The notes beneath the pieces were generated by a model. It worked only from the letters and a program-made list of their open reading frames with translations. It was not told the DNA's origin and made no database searches. Positions 46,932 through 58,101 of a stretch of DNA of 64,000 nt are shown here, piece by piece. How positions within the stretch are numbered: position 1 is the stretch's first letter; the number at the start of each line of letters is the position of its first letter. Origin of the DNA: Whalleya microplaca (Eukaryota; Ascomycota; Sordariomycetes; Xylariales; Xylariaceae); assembly GCA_022497155.1 (NCBI GenBank), contig MU385736.1, positions 124,001 through 188,000 of the forward strand, written 5' to 3'. Position numbers and translations under genes: made by a program.

Positions 46932-48558
46932 ATGGCCTTGGATACACATATGCTCATTATTGGCGCCGGTATGTCCGGCATTTGCACCGCCATTCAAATG
47001 ATACGGCAACACAAGTCAAGAAACTTCGTCATCATTGAGAAGTCCACTGAGTTGGGCGGAACCTGGGCTGCAAATACCTATCCGGGTTGTGGCTGTGATG
47101 CAAGTTTAGACAGAAGCTCATATCTGATAAGAATGCTAACTATCTAATTCGTAGGTCCCTTCCCACTTCTATTCCTATTCGTTTGCTTTGAAGCCAGATT
47201 GGTCGCAGAAATTTGCGATGCAACCTGAGATTCTCAGCTATTTCGAAGAGGTGGCGGATTCCTATGATATCAAAAATCACATTCGATTTGAATCTACTGT
47301 TGAGTCCGCCCACTGGGACGTGAATTCAGCGAGCTGGATTGTAAAGATTCATCATGATGCCTCAAATGACGTGTTGTCGTTACGGGCGAAAATTTTGGTG
47401 TCGGCCGTTGGGAGTCTTTCTATCCCCAAGCAGTGCGGCATTCCAGGTGCATCAAATTTTACGGGGAGAATCTTTCATACTGCCAAATGGGACCATTCCT
47501 TTGACTGGGAAGGGAAGACTGTTGTAGTCGTTGGGAACGGATGCAGTGCAACTCAGCTCGTCCCTGCAATCAGCGAAGGCCCAAGGGCAGCCAGAAAGGT
47601 AATTCAGTTCGGAAACCAAGCCCATTGGCTCGCAGAACGGCCAAATCCAAAGTATTCTTCCTCTTTCAAGTGGGCGATGCAGTGGATTCCCCTGGCTATG
47701 CGCCTATATCGTGCATTCATCTACGGGGCAAAGGAAAGAGGCTTTCGAAGTTATGACATCGAGTCAGGCGCTAAATATCGTGCCAAGGACCAGAAAGCTG
47801 CGACGGAGTATATTCGCAAACATGCTCCAGCTGAATATTGCGACTTTCTAGTTCCCAAGATCGAGATTGGGTGTAAGCGAATGGTAAATGATACCGAGTA
47901 TCTGGCCAGTCTGCATCGCGAAAACGTCGAGCTAATGCATCGAGACCCAATTGAGCATATTGAGTCTATTGGAGTTCGCACACGATCAGGCAGACTTATC
48001 GAGGCGGATGCGATTATCCTCGCCACTGGATTCGAGACACAAAAGGTTCTGGCACCAATGAAGATATATGGGGAGAAGGGCTTAAGTGTCAACGACCATG
48101 TAAGAACTTGCCACAGCTCGTTGTGATTCATCTAATGTCCTTCACAGTGGCAAAAGGTTTCTGACGGTATTCCATCGGCTTATCTTGGGACATGCCTCGA
48201 GGGGTTTCCAAACTTCTTCGTCATGATGGGACCAAACACGCTGAGCGGCCATCTCTCCGTAATATTCACCACTGAATGCCAGGTGAATGCTGTGATTCAA
48301 TTAATTCGCCCTATAATTAAAACCCTTCATGGAAAGGCCACACGAGCAGCCCAAGTTATTAGCGTTAAACCGGAGGCAGAAAGGCGGGATCTGCTTCTTA
48401 CCCAGACCAAAGCTAGACGCCTTGTCTGGGCGACAGGATGCTCTTCCTGGTTCTTGGATCCGGTGACGGGCCGAAATTCGATTATGTTTCCAGACTATCA
48501 ATTCAAGTTTTGGTTGAGGAGCTCTTGGATTTCCTGGGACGACTTCATATATGAGTAA
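46932..48558 (+). CDS. Flavin-binding monooxygenase, Baeyer-Villiger type
   Basis: Exons 46932-47099, 47155-48099 and 48148-48558 give 507 aa. The first intron uses a GC donor (GAT/GCAAGT), needed to produce CDVPSHFYSYSF in frame. FAD-binding GAGMSG is at 11-16 with GGTW at 42-45. The BVMO fingerprint FxGxxxHTxxWD is at 158-169 (FTGRIFHTAKWD). The NADPH-binding GNGCSA is at 183-188, and a late ATGF precedes the C-terminal MMGPNTLSGH. It would insert one oxygen from O2 into a ketone to make an ester or lactone using NADPH. The substrate is unknown. SDR genes on both sides fit an alcohol to ketone to ester route, by inference. Confidence 0.88.
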
Positions 48559-49327
48559 TGTGGGAGTCAAATGTATGGAGCAAATCAAAATCTCAACGGT
48601 TGTTCAACTTGACTCTCTCCCTTTTTCTTTTTTCTTCTTCTTCTTAAATGTCATTTTTGCCCGGGCTTGGTTTCATTAGTTACGTATAATAATAAACATC
48701 AAATTACCAGCACGCTGCAAGTTTAGGGACCCCTTTTTTCTATGCATGAAGCGCGGGGTTTTCAGTATAGTGAGAGTATACGGAGTAGTGGGACACCCCT
48801 CTGCCCAAAAGACCCACACAACCACTATGCAATCTGAAGGTGACCGAATACCCCATACATCTGTGTGATACCCGAGAGCCATCTACTCACACGAGCTTAA
48901 TAATAATTACTTTGAGCAAGAGCTAATAGTATAAAGAGTAAGGTAGCTAATAGCTGTCCATGAAAAACTACTATGCCATTTTGATTAATGTATAGTTAAG
49001 TCAACTATTTGACCGACTCCCCATAAGGTCCACGAGTTTTATCCCTATGCGAGATCATTCGCTTCGGCGTTGAAGCCCAAACAACCAATAGGTACTTTAG
49101 CTAGATGGTCCAATTTTCAAATTAGATATACCATTGGACTTATGTGAGCAAGACTTCCTACATCTACTACGTCTGTATGATTAATGGCTATGATAATGAT
49201 AATATTCCAATGATTATGAACTAGCAACACAGGCTCAATTAACGAAAGTATCGCTTAAAGTCCCAATACGTAAGTCATATCCTCTTCCATAACTATTCAA
49301 TCTATGTATTATAGTGACTTTAGGGTG
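48559..49327. other. Convergent spacer, 0.77 kb
   Basis: 3' flanks of the monooxygenase and second SDR. A pyrimidine-rich CTTTTTC/TTC tract lies at about 48615-48645. No gene recognised. Confidence 0.55.
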
Positions 49328-50340
49328 CTATTGTGCTGTAAATCCACCATCAACTGGCAGACAAACTCCCGTGATCCACGCTGCCTCATCACTCGCGAGA
49401 AATATAGCTGCTCCCACGATATCCTCGGGTGTACCTGCTCCGCCAAGAGGATGTTTAGCCTCGATGCCACTCTTATCATCAAGGTTTGCAATTGTATTCG
49501 TGAATATCGCAGTTTTAGTGTCTGTCGGTTGGTTAGCTGGTGGTAGGTACGTAATTAAACCATGACTCACATCCAGGGCAAATGGCATTGCAGTGAATCT
49601 TATCGGCAGCATAATCCAACGCCACTTGTTTAGTTAAATTCGCAACAGCTGCCTTCGACGCTGCATACGATACTGGTAGGTGTAAGTTAGCCATGTTAGA
49701 CGGCACCATGCGCGACTCGACCTGAGGCTATACCGTTATGACGCCCAGCGACCAACCCATAAATGGATGACATATTAATGATCCATCCCCTGTGTCCGGA
49801 AGAGTGTGCATCTTGCCGAAGCATTTGAGCAACTGCGTACTTTGACCCGAGAAATACAGACTTGGTGTTCACGGCCATTGTGGTATCCCAAACCGCTTCT
49901 GGCGTTTCATGTACTCCGGCTGGAGTTCGATTCGATTCGATACTGATGCCAGCATTGTTCACTAGTCTAGGTTATTACGTTGTATGTTAGCACTCTATAC
50001 GGCTATAGTGTGAAGGTGGAAGAGTGTGGTGGCTCTCTCATCTCATAACCACATACATATCTATACGGCCAAATTCCTGCACTGTCTTTTGCACCAGCGC
50101 CTCAAAGTCTTGGGAGAGGCTCACATCCGTTTTCACAAATATGGAACGTCCTCCGCTTTGCCTGATAGCTTCATCGGTATGAATGGATGTTTCGGTAGCT
50201 ATCTCGGACCTGGCTTCCTCCCTCAGATCAGCACATACAACAGAGGCCCCCTCGCGAGCATATGCCAATGCTATAGCTCTGCCGAGGCCAGATGAAGCGC
50301 CCGTGACAATAGCCACCTTATTGTGTAACCGAAGAGCCAT
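49328..50340 (-). CDS. Short-chain dehydrogenase/reductase (classical, FabG-like)
   Basis: Exons 50057-50340, 49734-49966, 49571-49672 and 49328-49521 give 270 aa with correct phases. The cofactor motif is TGASSGLG, and Asp in VVCADLREE suggests NAD(H). NNAG is at 98-101, the catalytic Ser160/161 in INMSS, and Tyr175/Lys179 in YAASK. It ends with the classical C-terminus [20 protein letters not shown]...VDGG. All classical SDR elements are intact. It converges on the Baeyer-Villiger-type monooxygenase, and its neighbour further left is another SDR; a shared catabolic or biosynthetic pathway is plausible but unproven. Confidence 0.9.
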
Positions 50341-51400
50341 ATTATGTTAGGTAAGTATAATTAACAGTAAGGAAACTAGTCACACTTGCAAAGATCAGTC
50401 ACCAGTGGGTGCGGATTACATGGCTAGATATAATTCCAATTGCCCTCCAATTCTGAGACTCTGCACCGATGACGTGTCGTTCCTCAAATATTGGGCCGGA
50501 CGGAGAATCGCTTCCCCTTTGATAGGTTGCAATTATCACTTACCAGAATGCCTGAAAGCAAGCAGAGCACTCGTGATGTTAATTTGGTAATTTTTCCGAG
50601 CGGTTCCCTTAACTTGAGTGGAGATTGTAAATGGAAGTTTTAGCGAGGCAATACCTAGGCTCTAGCGAATACCTGCCTAGTAGATACCGTATCACGCTAA
50701 GACGCCTAGACTTCATATATGCGTACACAAGCCCAACTCAACATAAAGTCCTACTCGCCAAGCCACAATCATTGCAGATGTATGCAATACTGAAATGGAT
50801 GGTAGTAGTTTGAAGAACAGGGAGGAGCCAAGTGTGAGCGGAGTTATTTGCAAAGCCGAAGCCTGGCAGCTAGCTAACAGCCATACCTAATGCCAAGTCA
50901 TCTTGATTAAGGGGAATGCAACTGATTTATTCCTACAAATGAAAGACTGAAGTATTAGAAGAGAAAAGGAGAATAATGGTAAACTAAATGCAGTCGCGTA
51001 TACCCCAAGTGGGCAGCGTCGAAGTGTGAACCCTGCGCCCCACTAAAGTACTTACGCTCTAAAGAGCCCTGGTGTTTCTGTCTTGGTTGTGTGTCATTCT
51101 GTAATTATTTTACTGTTTTATAAGTAGTATCTATAATAAACCAATGCTATATTTTTCGATATGGTTGGTCCCCCCTTTCTAGCATAAAATCTTCATGATA
51201 GTCGCATAGCTAGGTACAACATCCCAGTGTCTACCACCTGTTACAACAACTTTGTAACCTACTCAGATGCCCACCAGATCAACTTCTTTTCAGTCTCAGA
51301 GATATGTTCGTGTCCAATGTGTTAACCCCTATAATGGATGAGAACCTGCCCAATCACATATAGAGGTTGAATAAGTGTACTTTAAACAGTAGGATGAATA

Positions 51401-51901
51401 CTAGCGTTGGCTATTACGCCTCATCACGCCCACAGGGCGTTGCGCTTTAACTAGGAAAACTCCCTAGTAATTCGTCACACTAGTAGGTACATCGATTTTG
51501 TTACTAATCTGCGGATAAATTAATGTAGCTTCTGGTAACTAAATATTTCCTATAACTATAATACGTTTCGGCTTGCTGATCTTTTAAGCAAAACGTCGAT
51601 CGATAACTGTATAGACGACTATATATGCTAAGACTGCTATAAATATAGCAATCTTATCCACTAAGTCCTCTATAATTACAGAAGGCATCACTATCTGGAG
51701 CTTCACTTTTGTAATAGTTGAATGTTAGATTATTGTCATATTGTGATTATTTACAGTATATAAACTACCTCTATTCGTGTGTGATCTACGCTTAAGTCTA
51801 AGTCACTTGAAACCCCCAGTTATTTTCCCAATTACTAGGGATCTTTACTAATTAAAGCGCAACGCCCTGTGGGCGTGATGAGGCGTAATAGCCAACGCTA
51901 G
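51401..51901. mobile_element. MITE with 54-bp terminal inverted repeats and TA target site
   Basis: The first 54 nt (51401-51454, starting CTAGCGTTGGC) and the reverse complement of the last 54 nt (51848-51901) differ at one position only. The element is flanked on both sides by TA (51399-51400 and 51902-51903), the duplication made by Tc1/mariner-type transposases. The 393-bp interior is AT-rich with no transposase frame, so it is non-autonomous. The near-identity of the arms suggests recent movement or a folding constraint. Confidence 0.85.
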
Positions 51902-52242
51902 TACCTCTCTAGCATGACGAAATCATTACTATTGAATCCTGCCGTTAACAATCTAAACCAGAAAATGCGATAGCTTGACTGGCCAGTAATCCTTGTAGTC
52001 TGTGAACAGAAAGTAGGATTAATACCAGGGCTGAAATTTTGGTTCACTGCTTAGAAGTTATATGCTACTATATCAAGTCAGGAGTACGGACGTAATATGT
52101 ACGCAGGTGATGACCTCAGCCAGTTCGTAAATAGAGCAATAGTTCGCTCAGTTTATCAACATTAAATCAATTATTCAACGTGTTCAGTAAGTCATGGATA
52201 TAAGGGCGATGAACCGCAACACGCCACTGGCACCAGCTGTGT

Positions 52243-52303
52243 GGCTGATAGAGCGAGTTAGGTTCGATTCCTAACAACGTTATTGGTATTCGCTCTATTA
52301 GCT
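52243..52303 (+). repeat. Dispersed hairpin repeat, copy C (most complete)
   Basis: A 14-pair outer stem links 52243-52256 and 52290-52303 (core AGAGCGA/TCGCTCT, two G-T pairs). Inside is a perfect T-arm-like hairpin GTTAGG-TTCGATT-CCTAAC, containing an exact Pol III box-B consensus GGTTCGATTCC. A box-A-like TTAGCTCATTTG follows the outer stem. Confidence 0.65.
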
Positions 52304-52898
52304 CATTTGCACCGAACATCAATTTCTCGTCTAACTCACTTTGGTTGCTGCAAAAGTGACGGCTCAGCGCACATGCGCTGCTCCTTAAGCTCAAGGTCGA
52401 CCAACAAAAGTACATCCAGACACTGGAATATATATACACTAGCCTCCATTTACTATATCGTCACATATAAATCATTTATTTTCTATTTTCCTATACGCAA
52501 ATAAGTGCTACTATTTCGCTAGCATGGGGCTGTCCCGGGGTTTCGGTGAGTCCCGATGCAGACGGATACGCTAGCACACCTTAATTGACCCTGAAAGCTC
52601 GGCGGCTGTAGTTCATGGAGCCTCATCAAGAGGGGCTACTTACGCAATTCAGTTTCTTATCTTTCACAGGGACTGAGGCTAATTGGCGTTTAAGGTTTTA
52701 CATAATATGCTAAACAACAATCTTAAACATCATGACTCCTCAAATAGGCCACCCTCTAAAATATTCTTTGCGACAACGGCCTCTTGGATGACTTCAATCC
52801 GCAAAGTGACAATCTGATCCGGGACAATTATCAACGATTCCAAATCCACTACTCATACCCTAGAATCGCGCGTACCGGCCAGGAGCCGTCGTGTGAAA

Positions 52899-53990
52899 AT
52901 GAATGGCTTCACAGTTTCACCCTTTATCGCTCGTCTCCCTAAAGTTGAGCTACACGTGCACATTGAGGGGACATTGACGCCAGCGTTAAGGTGGAAGTTA
53001 GCGCATCGGAATGGCGTCCCACTTCAATATTCTACATACGACGCACTCTTGGAATCTTACAAGGTCCTGTATAACCATCGAAAGGAGGTGAATGGCGATA
53101 ATGGGGCGCCAACCTTCTTAGAGACCTATTTCGCAGGGACCCAAGTGCTGTGCACGGAGGACGACTTCTACGAGCTCGGTATGGAGTACTTACAGAAGGC
53201 AAAGGAGATGAATGTCCGCTATGTTGAGCCGTTCTTCGACCTCCAGGCTTACCTTCCAAGAGGCATCTCAGCCACGACAGTGTTAAATGGGTACATGAGA
53301 GCCCAGCAGGAAGGGGCGCAGAAACTAGGCGTGCATAGCAACTGGATCATGTGCTTCATCAGAGATCGTCCGTTAGAGGAAGGAATTGCAGCATATGAGG
53401 CCGCACGACCATGGGCCAGGATCCCCGGGGGGAAGGGTCTCTTTCACGCTGTTGGCCTCGCCGCAAATGAATACGACCGTCCGCCGCTGTTGTTTGAGAA
53501 AGCATTCCAGCTTGCGAAGGAAGACGGGCTCCATGTCACGATGCACTGCGATGTAGATCAGAAAGATGCTGCAGATCATGTACACGAAGCCATCTTCTCT
53601 GTCTGTGGCGGCGCCGGCGCGGACCGTATCGATCACGGCCTGAATGCTGTTGATAGCCCGAAGCTAATAGCCGGCCTCAAGAAACGTGGTATTCCTTTGA
53701 CGTTGTGTCCTTATGCATACCATCGAAGGCAGTCCACCGAGGTCCTCTTCCCAAAGATCAAGAAGTTGTGGGATGAAGGGGTCAAATTCTGCCTTAATAG
53801 TGACGATCCCACTTACATGCACGACGTTTGGATTGACGGGGCTATGGAAAAGGTGTATCGCTATTGTAACATGAGCAGAGCTGACATGGTAACACTAGCA
53901 CGCAACGGCGTCGAGATTAGTTGGGCAGACGAGTCCATCAAAAAAGATATTATTGCAGAGCTCGATGGTATTGATCTTAATAGGGAATAA
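52899..53990 (+). CDS. Adenosine/adenine deaminase family protein
   Basis: Intronless, 363 aa from the ATG at 52899. Metal and active-site residues of the A_deaminase fold are present: His19/His21 (VELHVHIEGTL), His216 (VTMHCD), His246 (RIDHGLN) and Asp302/303 (NSDDP). Length and the HVHIEGTL start fit fungal adenosine deaminase-like and adenine deaminase (Aah1) proteins; sequence reading alone does not separate the two. It hydrolyses the 6-amino group of adenosine or adenine to inosine or hypoxanthine in purine salvage. There is no signal peptide, so it is not the secreted ADGF type. An in-frame GTG two codons upstream is not used in my model. Confidence 0.88.
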   Translation: MNGFTVSPFIARLPKVELHVHIEGTLTPALRWKLAHRNGVPLQYSTYDALLESYKVLYNHRKEVNGDNGAPTFLETYFAGTQVLCTEDDFYELGMEYLQKAKEMNVRYVEPFFDLQAYLPRGISATTVLNGYMRAQQEGAQKLGVHSNWIMCFIRDRPLEEGIAAYEAARPWARIPGGKGLFHAVGLAANEYDRPPLLFEKAFQLAKEDGLHVTMHCDVDQKDAADHVHEAIFSVCGGAGADRIDHGLNAVDSPKLIAGLKKRGIPLTLCPYAYHRRQSTEVLFPKIKKLWDEGVKFCLNSDDPTYMHDVWIDGAMEKVYRYCNMSRADMVTLARNGVEISWADESIKKDIIAELDGIDLNRE

Positions 53991-55252
53991 CACATCTTGA
54001 CAGATGTCTAGAATCTAGGGTTATATAGTTGTTTTCTGTGTCGATAGTTAGGTAGGGACATAGTCGTCTAGACATTTTATCACTATTCGATTCCCTCCAC
54101 AATAGTTACTTTAGGTGCTATGACTAGAGGCAGTCCTACCTCTTTCCTATGTGTTTTAACTCCCTCTGCAGGATCTTGCACTTTTAAACTCCGTTTCCAC
54201 AGCATAGCGAAGTCTACGCTGGACGTCAAAAGCGAGGTCTTGTAGGCGCAAGTTATGATACATCAACATGTCCTTGGGTAAAACTGCAGCAAAGCAAAAA
54301 GAAATATCAAATTAGCGCAGAGAAGATCCTGAGTGCTCAACAGATAGACATAAGGTATTGAAGGTGCGAAAGAAATTGTTCCTTGTTTTCTCCTTTTTGA
54401 CTTGATCGCCATTCTCGCAAGCACTTCATCTACTACATGTCAAAAGAAGAGACACGACAGAGATAATGACTCAAGTACGCTAGGAAGTATCTAACTGCCA
54501 ATGAAACTTATTAAATAAAAACATGATAGCATGTAGGGATCAGTTCCATTAGTTCAGTTTATGTCTTTTTATATATTCTAATGCGAGGTGGTAAAACTAT
54601 TTTATCAGCTGTACAGCTACACTATGATAACGAATGAGCCAATCACCTCAACCTTTATATTATATCTATAGTACGTCTTCATTGACTACGTCACCTATAC
54701 ATGAACTATAAGTTTACAAATATCATGTAGGACTCCGTCGGATGGGTACAGAATACAGGAGTGCCGTTTGTACCCTAGTGTCTGCGAAAAGGGTCGACAA
54801 ACACATTCTAGGGGTTTCACAATAAATATCTATATATTGTTTGGAATTGGAAATGGTTGCCTGGTAACTATGTCAAGCACAATTGTTGCGGGGATATATC
54901 AGGCGTTATTGCTGCACCACAATAATGTCGTCGTTTTTGCGATAACAATGTAGTCAGCCTACAATAGAAGTGGCATCACGCCTTAAGTAGCTAAGCTAGG
55001 ACTCTAAATTTTGAGAAATCTTGTAGAATTGAAATTTTGAAAAAAGGCACGGTAAATTTCAGGTGCATCCCAAATTCTTTTTGACAAACAAAAAGGTGCA
55101 CAACACATCCCTTCCACCCACTCATCCCCGTCACTTCCTGCCATATTTCACTTCTCTTTCTTGTTCTGGACACTGCACCACTTACTGAATATTTCAAGCC
55201 TCGGTTTGCTCCAGCCTCATTCGCAACTAGATTTAGTCGGGCCAATTTCAGC
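53991..55252. other. Intergenic, 1.26 kb, no gene recognised
   Basis: AT-rich spacer; it includes the 3' flank of the deaminase and the promoter of the next gene. Confidence 0.55.
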
Positions 55253-57653
55253 ATGGATCGTCTTCAATCAGCCAAGAAACGGTCGACTTCAACATCAAGT
55301 CAGTCTTCCCGAGCTCGTCAACACCGCCCGCCTCGATATGCAACTGAGCAACCTATGGGCGATAGGACGCCAGAGAATGACAAAAAGGCACTCCAGATGG
55401 CAGTCAGTGCTTACCAAAAACTCGTTGAGAAACGTCAAAAATACTCAAAAGCTAGTGGCACCTGCAAAACGGATGACCTCGCCATCGCAGTCGCGGTTGC
55501 GGAGTATGCGAGTGAGATCGTAGTTACCAAAAAAGCCGAAGGTCATAGGAATAGGGCTTCGGAAATTGCAAAAGAACAGAACGATGAGTTGGAGAAAACC
55601 ACGGAGGCTCACAAACCAACAGAAGAAGTTGAACAACAGCACCTTTGGCCCCCGAATCCCCATGTGATGCTGCCCCTGAAGTCAATGTACGATGGTACCG
55701 GTATGTGGCCGAGAAATGGTGACCCAGTTAAGGGTGCCAGACAGTACTCTTGGAGTAACATAGGTTTCCCCGAACGCGATGACCTACTCTTGAGAGACTA
55801 CGAAGAATACACGTATATCGACAAGCAGAAATCGGCCATCATCGAGTTGGCCCAGGATATTGTCAATATTCAGAAGAAATCAGCAAAGGATATAGCGGAT
55901 GCTGGAGCTGTCGAGCTGCACGAAGAACATGGACGAACAATCGAAACCTTCCGAATTCATAATCGCTCAGTATCGAAAGTCAAATTCCAAGACTGCGACG
56001 TTTTCGGCGGAGGAGCTCCATACAGCAAATGTAATATATCTCGGATCGTCGAAGAAGAGATCGACAAAGCAGTAGGTTCTTCTCCTGATCTAGCTATCGA
56101 ACAAATAGTGGCAGCGCGCATGTTGCTATCAAGAGCAGGTCAGATAGGGGGCCGAACTCAAGATTACTGGAAGAGAGCAAGAGATCTAGCACAGCAGGAG
56201 CTCTACAAGGACCCTGATCTCGAAAAAAGAGTCCGAAGTCAGATGAATGTTGAATCTGAAGAACAGACTTTCAACATGATGCTGAGGATAGTGAAAGAGT
56301 CTATCAAGATAAAAACAGCCAACCCGTATCATCAAGCACGACGTGATCAATATGCGGTCGATCATGAGCTATTCCATCGGATCAAAGATGTCGAAATCGT
56401 CATAGTCCTGGATAAGGCGGACAACGTTATCGCCTTTCAGATAGCGGACGCCTTTCGAACCCTTTTAGGCAAGGATATTGAGAACGAAGTTGCTAGATCT
56501 ATCGAGACATACAGTACCCTCCAACCGGTGCCAGTGCCAGATATGACAAGACATGGGCTTCACTGGGCCAGCTGGCTGGTTGAGCATCCAGAATTCGATT
56601 CGAGAGTCCCTCGGAATGACCCTGCCATTGCTAAGTCAGGAGTGTACCACTTTGGGGCTACATGTGCGATTGGTGACCCGCACGGCAAAAAACCACCTAA
56701 CGCCACTAAAGATGTTATGAAACATACTAACAGCGAGACTCACGTCCTCTTACAATTGAGAAAACTAAGATATAATGCACTGGGAGCCTGCTCAGAGCTT
56801 GTCAGCTTCTTCTTCAAGCTCTTCGATCCTGACCTATTCGCGCAATATCAAGCAGTTGCAGAGGAGGTCAGTAAGCTCAAGGTTATACCATTCGAGACCC
56901 GAAATGGTGGTGATACATTCAGTCTCTGGGCTGTCTTGATCAACGTGATGACAGATGACCGTGAGTGCTTTCAAGTTACTATGTTTCATACTGCTATTCT
57001 CCCTTTTAATAATCGCCGTTAGCTCGTGGGTCTATTGGAACAATAGCCATTGGCTTTGATTGATAGTAACTACTATTGAATTTTCATTGATAAATGATTC
57101 ACTGACACCTAATGTGGCTACAGACAAGGACAGGTCAGACTGGTTCCATGGGTTTGCGGGGCTAGTCCCCGTGGGAGATTTCAGCGGCGGGGATCTGCTT
57201 CTCCGAGAACTTGGTCTACAAATTGAAAGTAAGCCGGGCTGCGTGCAATTGGTCCGTGGAAGAGAGCTCGCTCACTCGATCTCAAAGTGGTCAGGTCGAC
57301 GCTTCGTGGTTGTGAATGCTACCCACGAAGCTGTCAAGCGATGGGCTTTTCGACAGAAGGGCTGGTCTGTGACCGACGCAACACCCAGCGGGCTCAACAG
57401 CTGCATGGATGTCAACCAAGAGGATGTCGTTCCAGAAGATCAACAGGACGCGGAGCTGTGTTATGCCGTAGGGGATCCTCAGTGGGAGGAGGAATCTAGC
57501 CCCCGAAGCCAATTTGAATCATCGGCATCAGACAAAGACCTACCTAAGGTCGGCACAATCAACAAGAAGGCACCAAAACTGGAAAGTACATCGGATGCGT
57601 CGGGTGAAGAAAGTGGGAGTGCAGCTGGTCCGTCCAAGAGACGAAAGAAGTAA
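55253..57653 (+). CDS. TET/JBP-like 2-oxoglutarate/Fe(II) dioxygenase
   Basis: Exons 55253-56960 and 57124-57653 (163-nt intron, phase 1) give 745 aa. Splicing creates the iron-binding HxD as His570-Lys-Asp572. It is followed by a double-stranded beta-helix pattern: WFHGFAGLVPVGDFSGGDLL, then PGCVQLVRGRELAH with distal His620, then WSGRRFVVV with Arg628/629 for 2-oxoglutarate. This 'DwxxGfaxlvpxGdFxGGdL...RGxxLxHxI' layout is that of fungal 2OGFeDO proteins related to TET and JBP nucleic-acid oxidases. About 430 N-terminal residues are charged and helical. The C-terminus is acidic and ends in SKRRKK, a likely nuclear signal. No KDZ transposase is nearby. Activity on 5-methylcytosine, RNA or protein cannot be read from the sequence. 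Confidence 0.78.
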
Positions 57654-58101
57654 CGAAAAGTCTATTACTAGAGCGATAGTGCATAATATATATTCTTTGT
57701 CCTTACCCTGAACACAAAGGATATTTATGAGGATTTTCTCCTGGTTTAAACTGAATGCTTCATAATAAATGGCAATGACTCTGTTTTCCAATAACAATAG
57801 CCTCTTTCATCAAGAGGCGTACACCTACCCAATTCTTGGGTGACCTCTGTACATATCTTTCAACCACCGACGATAACCAGTCTAAGTGACCAAGTTGCGC
57901 ACTCGCTATTGAACACACTCTTTATAAGATGATCATAAGGCGTCGAGAAAATAACGAATATTATAAAGCCTAGTGCCACCCACCAGCGTTTCTATATTCT
58001 AGCACTTCCGCTCTCAACATAGAACACCAACTTCTTCGCAACAACATCACGATATTAAACTAATTCATATAAAATACACAAGTCAATCCAAACCAGCAAC
58101 A
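57654..58101. promoter_or_regulatory. Spacer and promoter of secreted protein gene
   Basis: 448 bp between the dioxygenase and the small secreted protein. It is A-rich just before the ATG at 58102 with a CCAACAATG-like start context. No gene. Confidence 0.5.

Larger units (their letters stand above)
50341..52898. other. Intergenic, 2.6 kb, with MITE and structured repeat copy C
   Basis: Divergent spacer between the second SDR and the deaminase. It contains the 501-bp TIR element (51401-51901) and copy C of the dispersed hairpin (52243-52303). Remaining sequence is AT-rich without coding signal. Confidence 0.6.
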
